64,000 nt of DNA from Aliihoeflea sp. 40Bstr573 (GCF_024105655.1 NZ_JAAAMH010000007.1:156217-220216); one strand, 5' to 3'. Shown: positions 27,909 through 39,061, counted from the stretch's first letter. The notes: generated by a model from the letters alone, not told the origin. Numbers and translations: made by a program.

Positions 27909-28634
27909 ATGTCCCGACTGATCCTCATTCCCGCCCGCATGGCCTCCACCCGCCTGCCCGGCAAGCCGCTGGCCGACATAGGCGGACTGCCGATGATTGC
28001 GCAGGTGGCGAGGCGCGCGGCCGAAAGCGGCGCCGGCGAGATCGCCATCGCAACCGACAGCGCCGAGGTGGCCCGCGCTGTCGAGGCGCTCGGCTTCACG
28101 GCCGTGATGACGGCGCAAACGCACCAGTCAGGCTCGGACCGCATCTTCGAGGCGTTGAAAACGCTCGACCCTGCCGGCCGCCATGGGACGATCGTCAATC
28201 TCCAGGGTGACCTGCCGACCATCGATCCCGCGCTGATCGCAAGAACGGCCGACGTGCTTGAAGAAGGCGACGCGGATATCGCCACACTCGGCGTAGAGAT
28301 CGCCGACGAGGCGGAGAAGACCAATCCGAACGTCGTCAAGATCGTCGGATCGCCGATAGCGCCCAAGAGGCTGCGCGCACTCTATTTTACCCGTGCGACC
28401 GCGCCTTGGGGCGATGGCCCGCTCTACCACCATATCGGCATCTACGCCTATCGCCGCGACGCGCTCGAACGTTTCGTCGGCCTGGGCCCCAGCCCGCTCG
28501 AGACGCGCGAACGGCTGGAGCAGTTGCGTGCGCTCGAAGCGGGCATGCGGATCGATGTCGGGCTGGTGAATTCCGTTCCGCTGGGCGTCGACACCCCCGA
28601 AGATCTCGAGCGCGCCCGCGCCATCCTTTCCTAA
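27909..28634 (+). CDS. kdsB: 3-deoxy-manno-octulosonate cytidylyltransferase
   Basis: 241 residues. KdsB activates Kdo with CTP to CMP-Kdo for lipopolysaccharide core synthesis. The start [24 protein letters not shown] contains the nucleotide-binding RxxSxRLPGK motif. Later [11 protein letters not shown] and the [13 protein letters not shown] segment are family hallmarks. The gene is followed 18 bases later by pheA on the same strand, a pairing frequent in Hyphomicrobiales. Confidence 0.96.
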   Translation: MSRLILIPARMASTRLPGKPLADIGGLPMIAQVARRAAESGAGEIAIATDSAEVARAVEALGFTAVMTAQTHQSGSDRIFEALKTLDPAGRHGTIVNLQGDLPTIDPALIARTADVLEEGDADIATLGVEIADEAEKTNPNVVKIVGSPIAPKRLRALYFTRATAPWGDGPLYHHIGIYAYRRDALERFVGLGPSPLETRERLEQLRALEAGMRIDVGLVNSVPLGVDTPEDLERARAILS

Positions 28635-28652
28635 AGAAGAGCCAGAAGCCGC

Positions 28653-29516
28653 ATGTCCAAGACCAACCGCATCGCATTCCAGGGTGAACCCGGCGCCAAT
28701 TCCGACACCGCCTGCCGGAACATGTTTCCCACCATGGAACCGATGCCCTGCGCAACCTTCGAGGACGCGTTCAACGCGGTCGAGAGTGGCGCGGCCGAAC
28801 TTGCGATGATCCCGATCGAGAACACGATCGCGGGCCGTGTCGCCGACATCCACCACCTCCTGCCGGAATCGAGCCTGCACATCGTCGGCGAGTATTTCCT
28901 GCCGATCCATTTCCAGCTCATGGTGCTGCCGGGCGTGAAGATCGACGAGATCAAGTCCGTCCACAGCCACATCCACGCGCTCGGCCAATGCCGCAACGTG
29001 ATCCGCAAGCACAAGTGGAAGCCGGTCATCGCCGGCGATACTGCCGGGGCCGCGCGCCAGGTGGCCGAAGAGGGCGACCGCACCGCCGCGGCGCTCGCGC
29101 CGGTTCTCGCAGCCGAACTCTACGGCCTCGACATAGTCGCCGAGAACGTGGAAGACACGGACAACAACGTGACCCGCTTCGTCGTTCTGGCCAAGGAAGA
29201 ATCCCGGGCGCCGCGCAAATCCGCCGACGATCTGATGATGACGACCTTCATCTTTCGCGTGCACAACATTCCGGCCGCGCTCTACAAGGCCATGGGCGGC
29301 TTTGCCACCAACGGCGTCAACATGACCAAGCTGGAAAGCTACCAGCTCGGCGGCACCTTCTTCGCCTCACAATTCTACGCCGACATCGAAGGCCATCCCG
29401 ACGACGCCAATGTCGCGCAGGCGCTGAAGGAACTGGACTTCTTCTCGCGTGAGGTGCGGGTGCTCGGCGTTTATCCGGCGGCCCAGTTCCGCGTCGCGCA
29501 GCGCAGCGGCGGTTAG
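28653..29516 (+). CDS. pheA: Prephenate dehydratase
   Basis: 287 residues. It converts prephenate to phenylpyruvate in phenylalanine synthesis. The catalytic PDT domain (about 5-185) starts IAFQGEPGANSDTA, includes MIPIENTIAGRV and ends with the essential NNVTRFVVL motif. A regulatory ACT domain (about 200-280) contains the phenylalanine-binding ESYQLGGTF, the equivalent of the usual ESRP region. This predicts feedback inhibition by phenylalanine. It is a stand-alone dehydratase without chorismate mutase. The stop overlaps nudC convergently. Confidence 0.95.
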   Translation: MSKTNRIAFQGEPGANSDTACRNMFPTMEPMPCATFEDAFNAVESGAAELAMIPIENTIAGRVADIHHLLPESSLHIVGEYFLPIHFQLMVLPGVKIDEIKSVHSHIHALGQCRNVIRKHKWKPVIAGDTAGAARQVAEEGDRTAAALAPVLAAELYGLDIVAENVEDTDNNVTRFVVLAKEESRAPRKSADDLMMTTFIFRVHNIPAALYKAMGGFATNGVNMTKLESYQLGGTFFASQFYADIEGHPDDANVAQALKELDFFSREVRVLGVYPAAQFRVAQRSGG

Positions 29517-30451
29517 CTGTCCACCCACGCTCGGATCAGATGATTGGCGATCGCGGCGTCCGGCGGCACGATCAGTCCGTCGGGATGCGTACCGGCAATC
29601 ATCGACCGCACCTCGTCGCGCGTGAACCAACGGCAGGCTTCGAGTTCGGTGAAGTCCGGCGTCAGGTCCTCGTTCATCGCCTCGCCAAAACAGCCGATCA
29701 TCAGCGAGTGGGGAAACGGCCAGGGCTGGCTGGCATGATAGGCGACGCGGCCGACCCGCACGCCCGATTCCTCCAGCGTCTCGCGCCGTACCGCATCCTC
29801 GATCGTCTCGCCCGGCTCGACGAAGCCGGCCAGCGTTGAGAACATGCCCGGCACGAAATGCGGGCTGCGGCCCATCAGGCATCGCTCCTGCGTCACCGTC
29901 AGCATGATGACGACGGGGTCGGTGCGCGGAAAATGCTGTGCGCCGCAACCGGTGCACACACACTTGTATCCGCCGATCCGGGCTTCGGTCGCAGCCCCGC
30001 AACGCCCGCAGAAGCGGCAATTGGCGTTCCACGCCAAGAGCGATGCCCCTTGCCCTACCGCGCCAATATCCTCCGGCCCGAGCAGGCCCTGACTATTCAG
30101 TGAGCGCAGGTCTATCGCCTTGATGGCGGCCGGCAGGTCTTCCGGCTCGAGTCCGCCGGGCGCGGCGATGACGGGGCCGTTCGCGCCATGTCCCAGCAGC
30201 ACGGCATGCTGCAGTTTGGCCTTCAGCCCTGTCGCCTCCGATGCCGAAAAGCGGCAATCGGGACCAGCGCCGTTCATCTTCAGATACAGGCGTCCGCCTT
30301 GCAGAATCAGGACGGAGAGGCGCGGGTCAGAGAGCGCATCCGCAAGCGCCGTTTCCGAACGGTTCTCGGCCTGCCGGTCGATGCGATTGCCGGCAAAGCC
30401 GACGAAACGGCTCGGCTCTTCGGCCGGCCGGTCGAACAAGGCGAATGTCAC
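29513..30451 (-). CDS. nudC: NAD+ diphosphatase NudC
   Basis: 312 residues, GTG start overlapping the HIT gene stop (GTGA). NudC hydrolyses NAD(H) to NMN(H) and AMP and removes NAD caps from RNA in bacteria. A four-cysteine zinc ribbon (CRFCGRCG and CVCTGCG) is at about residues 145-172. The Nudix box is GFVEPGETIEDAVRRETLEE. The NADH-specific motif SQPWPFPHS follows. The N-terminal domain is longer than in E. coli, as usual for alphaproteobacteria. Confidence 0.95.
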   Translation of the reverse strand: MTFALFDRPAEEPSRFVGFAGNRIDRQAENRSETALADALSDPRLSVLILQGGRLYLKMNGAGPDCRFSASEATGLKAKLQHAVLLGHGANGPVIAAPGGLEPEDLPAAIKAIDLRSLNSQGLLGPEDIGAVGQGASLLAWNANCRFCGRCGAATEARIGGYKCVCTGCGAQHFPRTDPVVIMLTVTQERCLMGRSPHFVPGMFSTLAGFVEPGETIEDAVRRETLEESGVRVGRVAYHASQPWPFPHSLMIGCFGEAMNEDLTPDFTELEACRWFTRDEVRSMIAGTHPDGLIVPPDAAIANHLIRAWVDS

Positions 30452-30870
30452 AGGCGGCCCTTGATGTCGTTGATCAGACCGTGGAGATCCTCACGGCGGT
30501 AGGGTTCGGGCTGGCCGTGGCCCCAGACGGGACCTGGCCAGTTCGCGTCGCCTTGCTTGCGCGCGATGACATGGACGTGGAGCTGGCGCACGATATTGCC
30601 GAGGGCGCCGATATTGATCTTGTCGCAGCGCGTGACTTCCATCAGCGCCTTGGAGACCAAGGTCGTCTCGAAGGAGAGCATCGCCTGGTCGAGCGGCGTC
30701 AGATCGTGGATTTCGACGGCGCCACGGCGCTGCGGGATCATGATCAGCCAGGGCCAGCGCGCATCGTCCATGATCCGCAGCTCGCAAAGACCGAGCCAGA
30801 TCACTTCGCAACTGTCGCGTTCAAGCTTTCTGTCGAGCTCGAAACCGCCGGCCCTGTGCGGCATGTCCAT
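30448..30870 (-). CDS. HIT-domain protein
   Basis: 140 residues. The start at 30870 is supported by a GGAGG ribosome site 6-10 bases upstream. The histidine-triad motif is QLHVHVI at 96-102: the first His of the usual H-x-H-x-H is Gln, while His98 and His100 remain. HIT proteins hydrolyse or transfer nucleoside phosphates. The Gln variant occurs in a proteobacterial subgroup of unknown substrate. Direct translational coupling to nudC (GTGA) suggests both act on nucleotide or dinucleotide pools, which is an inference. Confidence 0.87.
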   Translation of the reverse strand: MDMPHRAGGFELDRKLERDSCEVIWLGLCELRIMDDARWPWLIMIPQRRGAVEIHDLTPLDQAMLSFETTLVSKALMEVTRCDKINIGALGNIVRQLHVHVIARKQGDANWPGPVWGHGQPEPYRREDLHGLINDIKGRL

Positions 30871-30899
30871 GTCTCCCTCCTCTCCAAGGATTGCGAAGC

Positions 30900-30938
30900 T
30901 AGAGCGTTTCCCTGCCCGATGGAAGCGAATCGTTCCAG
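30900..30938. repeat. Probable dispersed palindromic intergenic repeat, rhizobial type
   Basis: The stretch begins AGAGCGTTTCCCTGCC and ends GGAAGCGAATCGTTCC, with an imperfect inverted repeat. It resembles short palindromic repeats scattered between genes in rhizobial genomes. It stands between the HIT gene and the SRP RNA gene. Family assignment is from memory and not checked; only one copy is visible in this window. Confidence 0.35.
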
Positions 30939-30985
30939 CGATCGATCCGGTCTTGCATTCGCCTTTCGAATTGCCGATATGGGGC

Positions 30986-31087
30986 GCGGGAGGTTGGTGG
31001 TGGACGAGCCACTCGCCAACCGGGTCAGGTCCGGAAGGAAGCAGCCCTAACGAGCCCCGGCACGGGTCACCGTGCCAGCCTCCCACC
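30986..31087 (+). ncRNA. ffs: Signal recognition particle RNA, small bacterial (4.5S) type
   Basis: The SRP RNA core is unmistakable: GGTCAGGTCCGGAAGGAAGC around 31023-31042 followed by AGCCCTAACGAGCC. The outer strands 30988-30997 and 31075-31084 pair to form the long hairpin, giving a product of about 100 bases. It binds Ffh and targets membrane proteins for co-translational export. Position immediately upstream of dnaX is the usual one in alphaproteobacteria. Ends are estimated from the pairing. Confidence 0.95.
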
Positions 31088-31204
31088 TTATCCTTCAAGG
31101 CCAGGCGTCGGCGCCCTTCTCGGCATTGACGACCGGCTATGTCGGGACAACACTCGCGCCGCGAGGATGAAGGGGCCGCAAGGCCCGGGCACGAGCGGGA
31201 TTTC

Positions 31205-33046
<1,842 letters not shown>

Positions 33047-33061
33047 CCAACGGAGATCACG

Positions 33062-33385
33062 ATGAAAGACCTTCTCGGCATGATGGGCAAGGCCCGCGAG
33101 ATGCAGGCCAAGTTCGCGCAGATGCAGGAGGAACTGGCCAACGTGGAAGCGTCCGGCCAGTCGGCCGGCGGCCTCGTCCAGGTCACGCTTGCCGGCAAGT
33201 TCGAGATGAAGTCGCTGAAGATCGATCCCTCGCTCTTCAAGGAAGACGACGTGGAAATTCTCGAGGACCTGATTCTCGCTGCCCACAACGATGCCAAGGC
33301 CAAGGTCGAGGCGATCATGCAGCAAAAGACGCAGGAACTGACCGCCGGGCTTCCGATCCCGCCCGGCATGAAGCTGCCGTTCTGA
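33062..33385 (+). CDS. ybaB: YbaB/EbfC family nucleoid-associated protein
   Basis: 107 residues, the normal length. The protein begins with an amphipathic helix [18 protein letters not shown], then the sheet segment [18 protein letters not shown] typical for the family, and ends in PPGMKLPF. YbaB dimers bind DNA and the gene classically sits between dnaX and recR. Here an extra hydrolase gene separates it from recR. A terminator follows at 33466. Confidence 0.94.
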   Translation: MKDLLGMMGKAREMQAKFAQMQEELANVEASGQSAGGLVQVTLAGKFEMKSLKIDPSLFKEDDVEILEDLILAAHNDAKAKVEAIMQQKTQELTAGLPIPPGMKLPF

Positions 33386-33465
33386 CGCTTCGACAACGCG
33401 CTCTTAACGCATTAAAAAGCATTTGAACGATAGGATCGGGCAAATCCGGTTCTGATCGCGAAGTT

Positions 33466-33503
33466 GCGGCACAGGCGCGTTTTGAACGTGCCGCCCCTTT
33501 TTT
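33466..33503 (+). terminator. Probable rho-independent terminator after ybaB
   Basis: GCGGCAC (33466-33472) pairs with GTGCCGC (33488-33494); the loop can pair further internally. The stem is followed by CCC and a run of Ts. It ends the dnaX-ybaB transcript before the hydrolase gene. Confidence 0.65.
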
Positions 33504-33567
33504 GCCGCAAATCGCCCTTTCAAAATCGTCCACCAAACGGCGGGGGCCGTTCGGAGAGGTCTGTATC

Positions 33568-34353
33568 GTGTTCTTTCGGCTTCCGGCCGCGGCCTGCGCG
33601 GTCGCCCTGTCGCTTGTTGTCTCGTCGTGTACGTCCAGCAGCGATCTTCTCAGCGAGGCCGCCACATCGTCGGCCAAGCCGGTCGCGGCGACGGCCAGCA
33701 ATCGTGATTGCCTTGCCCGCGCGATGTTCTTCGAATCGCATCGGTCGAGCCGGGAAGGCCTCGTAGCCGTCGGTACGGTGGTGATGAACCGGGTGAACTC
33801 GGGCGAGTATCCCGACACGATCTGCGGCGTCGTCGGCCAGAAGAATCAGTTCGCGCCGGGCGTGATGACGCGCAAGATGGATTCGAAGGCATTGCCGGAC
33901 GTGATGGCCGCCGCGGACGCCGTCCTCGCCGGTGAACGTCACCCCATGGTCCAGAACGCGAAGTTCTTCCATACCGCCGGGCTGAACTTCTCCTATCCCA
34001 ATATGCACTATGTGCTGAAGGCCGGCGGCAACGCCTTCTACGAGAAGCGCGGCCGCGAAGAGCGGGCCGCCAAGGGCGTTCGCCCGCAATCGCAGCTTGT
34101 CGCGGCCGGCCGAGTGGAGGGCAAGCAGGCGCGCGTCCAGGTTGCCGCCGCCCCGCAGTCACAGCCACAGCCACAGCCCGAACGTTTCGGAACGCCGCAG
34201 CCCGGACCGGCGGTCCCGCAGATGCAGACGGCGAACGCCTCAGTCTCGGCGGACCCGGCAACCGACGCGCTCTCCTTCGCCATAGACCAGGCAAAGGCGG
34301 ACGCGATCGGCGCTTTGATCCTCGACCAGACGCGGACCGTCTCGATCGACTGA
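33568..34353 (+). CDS. Cell wall hydrolase, SleB-like, predicted lipoprotein
   Basis: 261 residues from a GTG start that has GGAGAGG about 8-13 bases upstream. The hydrophobic leader with VVSSC (Cys21) predicts a lipoprotein. The SleB/hydrolase_2 domain spans about 45-160: DCLARAMFFESHRSS with the catalytic Glu, VVMNRVNSGEYPDTICGVV and KNQFAPG. These lysozyme-like enzymes cut the glycan strand. The C-terminal third is low-complexity Gln/Pro-rich. It sits between ybaB and recR and starts its own transcript, given the terminator upstream. Confidence 0.88.
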   Translation: MFFRLPAAACAVALSLVVSSCTSSSDLLSEAATSSAKPVAATASNRDCLARAMFFESHRSSREGLVAVGTVVMNRVNSGEYPDTICGVVGQKNQFAPGVMTRKMDSKALPDVMAAADAVLAGERHPMVQNAKFFHTAGLNFSYPNMHYVLKAGGNAFYEKRGREERAAKGVRPQSQLVAAGRVEGKQARVQVAAAPQSQPQPQPERFGTPQPGPAVPQMQTANASVSADPATDALSFAIDQAKADAIGALILDQTRTVSID

Positions 34354-34396
34354 GTTCGACCTACACATCGGCAGGTTTCGGCGCTAAACCGGAGCC

Positions 34397-35002
34397 ATGT
34401 CGAAGAGAATCGCCGGCCCGGAAATCGAACGTCTGATCCAGCTCCTGGCAAAGGTGCCGGGGCTTGGGCCGCGCTCGGCCCGGCGTGCTGCGCTGCATCT
34501 GATCAAGAAGAAGGAGCAGCTCTTCGTGCCGCTCACCGCCGCGATGGGCGAGGCGGTGGACAAAGTGCGCGTGTGCTCCACCTGCGGCAATGTCGACACG
34601 TCCGATCCCTGCACGATCTGCACCGATCCGCGCCGCGAGGATGCAACGCTGATCGTCGTCGAAGACGTCGCGGACCTGTGGGCCTTGGAGCGCGCGGCAG
34701 CCATGAACGTGCGCTACCACGTTCTTGGCGGGACACTTTCACCGCTCGACGGCGTCGGCCCGGACGACCTCAATATCAGGACGTTGATCGCCCGCGTCGC
34801 CTCGGGAGCGGTGTCCGAGGTCATCCTCGCCGTCAACGCCACGGTCGAGGGCCAGACGACGGCGCACTACATCACCGACCAGTTGTCGAGTTTCGAGGTC
34901 AAGGTCACGCGTCTGGCCCACGGCGTGCCGGTCGGCGGCGAACTCGACTATCTGGACGAGGGAACGCTGACCGCAGCGCTGAAATCGCGCACCGCGTTTT
35001 GA
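34397..35002 (+). CDS. recR: Recombination mediator protein RecR
   Basis: 201 residues. RecR works with RecF and RecO in loading RecA at gaps. The helix-hairpin-helix is near residues 10-35 ([19 protein letters not shown]). The zinc finger uses Cys60, Cys63, Cys72 and Cys75. The Toprim domain begins [14 protein letters not shown] and extends to about 175. recF is in the same window at 56.6 kb. Confidence 0.97.
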   Translation: MSKRIAGPEIERLIQLLAKVPGLGPRSARRAALHLIKKKEQLFVPLTAAMGEAVDKVRVCSTCGNVDTSDPCTICTDPRREDATLIVVEDVADLWALERAAAMNVRYHVLGGTLSPLDGVGPDDLNIRTLIARVASGAVSEVILAVNATVEGQTTAHYITDQLSSFEVKVTRLAHGVPVGGELDYLDEGTLTAALKSRTAF

Positions 35003-35025
35003 GCGCCGCGACAGGAAGGATAGCC

Positions 35026-36243
35026 ATGAGAATCGCCGCCCTGCTGGTTTTGCTGCTTCTCCCCTTCCCCGCATTCGCCCAATCCATCGACCAGCAGTTC
35101 CGCGCGTGGCTCCAGAACGACCTTTGGCCCGAGGCCTCGCGCGCCGGCGTCTCCCGCTCCACCTTCGACGCGGCCTTTGCCAATATCGGTCCCAATCTCG
35201 ACCTGCCCGACCTCGTCATGCCCGGTCAATCCGCGCAGACGCCGCAGCGCCAGCACCAGGCGGAGTTCGGCTCGCCCGGCAACTACTTCGCCGAGAACAT
35301 CGTCTCGGGTGTCACCGCCGGCGGGCGCCAGCGCGCGGGGCGGCTCGCGCCGGTGCTACGCGACCTCGAAGCCCGCTATGGCGTTCCCGGCGCCATCCTC
35401 CTTGCCATCTGGGGGCGCGAGAGCGGTTTCGGCGCGGCGAGAATTCCGCACAATGCGTTCCAGGTGCTCGGCACCAAAGCCTTCATGGCGACGCGCAAGG
35501 AGATGTTCCGCGCAGAGGTGATCGCGGCTCTGTTGATGGTCGAGCGTGGCCATGCGCGCGTTGCCGACATGAAGTCCTCGTGGGCCGGTGCCCTTGGTCA
35601 GCCCCAGTTCCTGCCGACCTCTTACCTCGAGTACGCGACCGCCTATTCCGGCGGACGGGCCGACATCTGGGCCTCGGAGGCCGATACGCTCGCTTCCATC
35701 GCCAACTATCTCGCCCATTTCGGCTGGGTCCGTGGGCGCGACTGGGGCTTTGAGGTCTCGGTGCCGGCAAGCGTCTCCTGCGCGCTCGAAGGTCCCGACC
35801 GCGGCCGGCCGATTTCCGAATGGGCCGCGATGGGCGTGACGCGCGTTTCGGGCCGTCCGTTCCCCGACCACGAACTGCGCGGCGAAGGCTACCTCATGAT
35901 GCCGGCCGGCGGTTCCGGCCCGGCCTTCATCGTCACGCCGAATTTCTACGTCATCAAGGAATACAACGAGAGCGACCTCTATGCGCTGTTCGTCGGCCAT
36001 GCCGGCGACCGAATTACCTATGGCGACAGCCGCTTTTCAGGCAGGTGGGGCAATGTCGGTGGGCTGATGCGCTCCGACGTCGCAGCCATGCAGCGCGGCT
36101 TGCAGGCGCTCGGCTACGACACCGGAGGTGCCGACGGGCTCGCCGGTTTTCGCACCCGCCGCTCGATCGGCGATTGGCAGCAGAGGAACGGCCAGGCGCC
36201 GACCTGTTTTCCGGACGCCGGAATCGTGCGCGCGCTTCGGTAG
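35026..36243 (+). CDS. Lytic murein transglycosylase, MltB-type with peptidoglycan-binding domain
   Basis: 405 residues, signal peptide about 1-19 (ending AFA before QSI). The SLT_2/MltB catalytic domain lies at about 25-325: catalytic Glu in AIWGRESGFGA, and the WAGALGQPQFLPTSYLEYA segment. A C-terminal PG_binding_1 domain follows (about 340-400) with RSDVAAMQRGLQALGYDTGGADG. The enzyme cleaves the glycan strand producing anhydromuropeptides in the periplasm. It starts 23 bases after recR and is probably read through from it. No lipobox, so likely a soluble periplasmic form. Confidence 0.93.
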   Translation: MRIAALLVLLLLPFPAFAQSIDQQFRAWLQNDLWPEASRAGVSRSTFDAAFANIGPNLDLPDLVMPGQSAQTPQRQHQAEFGSPGNYFAENIVSGVTAGGRQRAGRLAPVLRDLEARYGVPGAILLAIWGRESGFGAARIPHNAFQVLGTKAFMATRKEMFRAEVIAALLMVERGHARVADMKSSWAGALGQPQFLPTSYLEYATAYSGGRADIWASEADTLASIANYLAHFGWVRGRDWGFEVSVPASVSCALEGPDRGRPISEWAAMGVTRVSGRPFPDHELRGEGYLMMPAGGSGPAFIVTPNFYVIKEYNESDLYALFVGHAGDRITYGDSRFSGRWGNVGGLMRSDVAAMQRGLQALGYDTGGADGLAGFRTRRSIGDWQQRNGQAPTCFPDAGIVRALR

Positions 36244-36323
36244 AAAATACTTCAACCCCCTCGGAACCGGACAGCGCGTTGCGACTTCATGAATTTGGGA
36301 CGGGTCTGTTTTGGAGTGAGCTC

Positions 36324-36779
36324 ATGAAATTCGATTTCTCCGGGATAAAAACCGGATTGTTGGCCGTGGCCGGCGCCGGCCTTCTGGCTTCGTGCGTTGT
36401 CGTTGAGGAGGGCCCGCGGCCGTTGCCCCCGCGTCCCGGGCCGGAGCCGATCTGCACGCAGCAATATGACCCCGTGTGCGGCGAACGCGGCGGTGATCGC
36501 CAGACGTTCCCCAATTCGTGCGTAGCGCGCGCCGAAGGCTACCGCATTGCCTATGGCGGCGAGTGCCGTCGCGGCGGAGGTTCCAATTGGGACCGCCCCG
36601 GTCGTCCCGGAGGCCCCGGCTCCGACCGGCCAGGCCGTCCCGGCCCCGACCGTCCGCAGTTCTGCACGCGCGAATATGCTCCGGTCTGTGCCGTCCAGGG
36701 CAATCGCCAGCAGACCTTCGGCAACGCTTGCGAAGCGGAAGCTGCCGGCTGGCGCATTCGCCGCGGCGGCGAATGCTGA
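36324..36779 (+). CDS. Predicted lipoprotein with two Kazal-type protease-inhibitor-like domains
   Basis: 151 residues. The leader ends in LLASC, placing the lipid on Cys24. Two repeats follow: domain 1 about 44-81 (Cys44, 52, 66, 81) and domain 2 about 114-151 (Cys114, 122, 136, 151), each with the pattern C-x4-YxPVC...TFxNxC...G-x-C. This is the short four-cysteine bacterial form of the Kazal fold. A Pro/Gly/Arg/Asp-rich linker joins them. Kazal domains inhibit serine proteases; whether this one does is unknown. A GGAG ribosome site precedes the ATG, and a terminator follows at 36792. Neighbouring genes encode wall hydrolases. Confidence 0.85.
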   Translation: MKFDFSGIKTGLLAVAGAGLLASCVVVEEGPRPLPPRPGPEPICTQQYDPVCGERGGDRQTFPNSCVARAEGYRIAYGGECRRGGGSNWDRPGRPGGPGSDRPGRPGPDRPQFCTREYAPVCAVQGNRQQTFGNACEAEAAGWRIRRGGEC

Positions 36780-36791
36780 TCTAGGAAAGGA

Positions 36792-36820
36792 GAAAGGCCG
36801 GCGCGAAGCCGGCCTTTCTT
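36792..36820. terminator. Bidirectional rho-independent terminator
   Basis: Perfect 11-bp stem (36792-36802 with 36808-36818), five-base loop, followed by TT. It separates the Kazal lipoprotein gene from the convergent luciferase-like gene and can serve both. Confidence 0.82.
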
Positions 36821-36827
36821 CTGGCGC

Positions 36828-37838
36828 CTATTCGGCGGCGGCGTTCACCACCGTCAGTCCGTAGACCTCGGCCAGTATCTCGAAGGACCGTACCCGCGCC
36901 CCATGATCGTGGATTTGCGCGGTCACCATCAATTCGTCCGCGCCGGTGCGCGCGATAAAGGCGTCGAGCCCTTGGCCGATCCGCTGCGGCGAGCCGACGA
37001 TGGAGCAGCTCAGCGCCTGGTCCAGCATCGCCTTCGCCATGGGGTCCAGCCCTGCTTCGAAATTCTCGATCGGCTTCGGCAGCTTGCCGGGCCGGCCGGA
37101 CCGCAAATTGACGAAGGCCTGCTGAAGCGAGGAGAACATGTAGCGCGCCTCTTCGTCGGTCGGTGCCGCGACGACGTTCAGCCCTGCCATGACATGGGGC
37201 TTGTCCAGATATTCGGACGGCTCGAACCGGGTTCGGTAGATCTCGAGCGCGTGGTCGAGTTCGGCTGGAGCGAAATGCGACGCGAAGGCATAGGGCAATC
37301 CCAGCGCCGCAGCGAGTTGCGCGCCGTAATGGCTCGAGCCGAGAATCCAGATCGGCACGTTCGTGCCTTCGCCCGGCACCGCACGCACGCGCTGGTTGGG
37401 CTCGGCCGGCTTGAAATAGGCCAGGAGTTCAAGCACGTCGTTGGGAAACTGGTTGACGTCGCCCGACAGGGACCGCCGCAGCGCATGGGCAGTCAACTGG
37501 TCGGTGCCCGGCGCGCGGCCAAGTCCCAGATCGATGCGCCCAGGGTAGAGCGAAGCCAGCGTACCGAACTGCTCGGCAATGACCAACGGCGCATGGTTCG
37601 GCAGCATGATGCCGCCGGCGCCGACCCGGATGCGCGACGTGCCGCCGGCAACATGGCCAATGACGACCGAGGTCGCGGCACTCGCGATGCCGGGCATGTT
37701 GTGGTGCTCGGCAAGCCAGAAGCGATTGTATCCGAGGCGATCGGCGTTCCTGGCAAGGTCAAGCGTATTGGCGAGCGCGTCGGCGGTCGTCGCGCCGTCG
37801 GGCACGGGCGAAAGGTCGAGTACGGAAAGAAGGGTCAT
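36828..37838 (-). CDS. LLM-class flavin-dependent oxidoreductase, MsnO8-like
   Basis: 336 residues of the luciferase-like family. The start [20 protein letters not shown] is typical of the MsnO8-like subgroup. Further signatures are [69 protein letters not shown]. Cofactor is FMN; the substrate is not known. It is unrelated in detail to the other LLM enzyme at 13.8 kb, with different start and active-site neighbourhood. Upstream on the same strand is the AI-2E-type permease, about 60 bases away. Confidence 0.87.
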   Translation of the reverse strand: MTLLSVLDLSPVPDGATTADALANTLDLARNADRLGYNRFWLAEHHNMPGIASAATSVVIGHVAGGTSRIRVGAGGIMLPNHAPLVIAEQFGTLASLYPGRIDLGLGRAPGTDQLTAHALRRSLSGDVNQFPNDVLELLAYFKPAEPNQRVRAVPGEGTNVPIWILGSSHYGAQLAAALGLPYAFASHFAPAELDHALEIYRTRFEPSEYLDKPHVMAGLNVVAAPTDEEARYMFSSLQQAFVNLRSGRPGKLPKPIENFEAGLDPMAKAMLDQALSCSIVGSPQRIGQGLDAFIARTGADELMVTAQIHDHGARVRSFEILAEVYGLTVVNAAAE

Positions 37839-37897
37839 CGCGTCATCCGGGTGTGTTCAATGCCCGGATATAGGAAGGACGATGCCGCCCGCCAACG

Positions 37898-39061
37898 TTA
37901 CGGCGCGACGTGCTGCGCCTCTTCCTGGTTCTCTTCCTCCTCCTCGGCCGTTTGCTGGGCCGACAGGAAGTTGCCGACATGGCTGAGGCTCTCGAAATGA
38001 TCGCAGAATACTTTGATGACGACGAGGAGCGGCACCGCAATCAGCGCGCCGACGAAGCCCCAGAGCCACGACCAGAAAGCGACGGCGATGAAGATTGCCA
38101 CCGCATTGATCTCCAGCCTACGACCGACGATCAACGGATTGACGAAATTCCCCTCGATGATATTGCACAGGAGCACGAAGGCGGGCGGCACGAGCGCATA
38201 GGCGAGGCTGTCGAAAGTGACGATCGACAGGACGGCGACGAGGATGATGGTCATCGCCGCGCCGACATAGGGCAGGAAGTTCAACAGGCCCGCCGCAACG
38301 CCGAACACGAAGGGCATCGGCATGCCCAGCGCCCACAATCCGGTTCCCACTACGATTCCAAGGCACGTGTTGATTGCCGCGACCGTCAAGAGATAGCGCG
38401 AGATCTCCCGCTCCACGTCGTAAACGACGCGCAGCGCACGCTTCTTCTCGCTGAGCCGGGTGAAGGATTGGATGATCTTTTCGTAGAACATCGTCCCCGA
38501 AGCGAGCAGGAACAGCGACAGGACGAAGGTGATCGCCGCCGTCGTCGAGCCGGACAGGAGATTGCCAGCCGCGCGCGAGACGATGCCGGGTTGCGAGACG
38601 ACAACGCGCTGGACATCGGGCTCCGAAGTCGTATCGGCCGCCTCGTCGACTTGGCGCGAGACCTCCATGAAGCGCTCGAAGGGGCGGCGCAGATCCTCGA
38701 GTCGCTCGGTCAGGCGCTGGCCGATCGCCGGCGCGTCGTTGGCGAGTTCGACCACCGGACCGGACAGGAAATAGCCTGTGGTGCCGATCGCGGTCATCGA
38801 CATGAAGACCAGCAGCGTCGCCGAAAGCGCCTCGGGCACGCCGCGCTTGCGCAAGAACCGGACGATCGGCGTCAGCATCAACGCCAGCAGAAAGGCGAGA
38901 ACGATGGGCATGAAGAAATCGCGCGCGAAATAGAGCGCGTAGACGACTGCGAAGAGGAACAGCCCCAGCATGAAGGAACGGATCAGGCGCAGGTCCCGAT
39001 CGCGTGCAGGCGCGGGCTCGGGCGGCACGGAAGGCCCCGCGTGATCGAATTCGCTTTTCAT
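37898..39061 (-). CDS. AI-2E family transporter (PerM-type permease)
   Basis: 387 residues. About eight hydrophobic helices, with the first two close together (about 29-72), a periplasmic stretch at about 95-145, and the C-terminal cluster GLLNFLPYVGAAMTIILVAV (about 260-285) typical of PF01594. The family includes TqsA and PerM; substrates range from autoinducer-2 to Na+ or unknown. The N- and C-termini are charged, the latter ending in an acidic Glu-rich run. It directly follows tadC on the strand but with a stem-loop between. Confidence 0.87.
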   Translation of the reverse strand: MKSEFDHAGPSVPPEPAPARDRDLRLIRSFMLGLFLFAVVYALYFARDFFMPIVLAFLLALMLTPIVRFLRKRGVPEALSATLLVFMSMTAIGTTGYFLSGPVVELANDAPAIGQRLTERLEDLRRPFERFMEVSRQVDEAADTTSEPDVQRVVVSQPGIVSRAAGNLLSGSTTAAITFVLSLFLLASGTMFYEKIIQSFTRLSEKKRALRVVYDVEREISRYLLTVAAINTCLGIVVGTGLWALGMPMPFVFGVAAGLLNFLPYVGAAMTIILVAVLSIVTFDSLAYALVPPAFVLLCNIIEGNFVNPLIVGRRLEINAVAIFIAVAFWSWLWGFVGALIAVPLLVVIKVFCDHFESLSHVGNFLSAQQTAEEEEENQEEAQHVAP

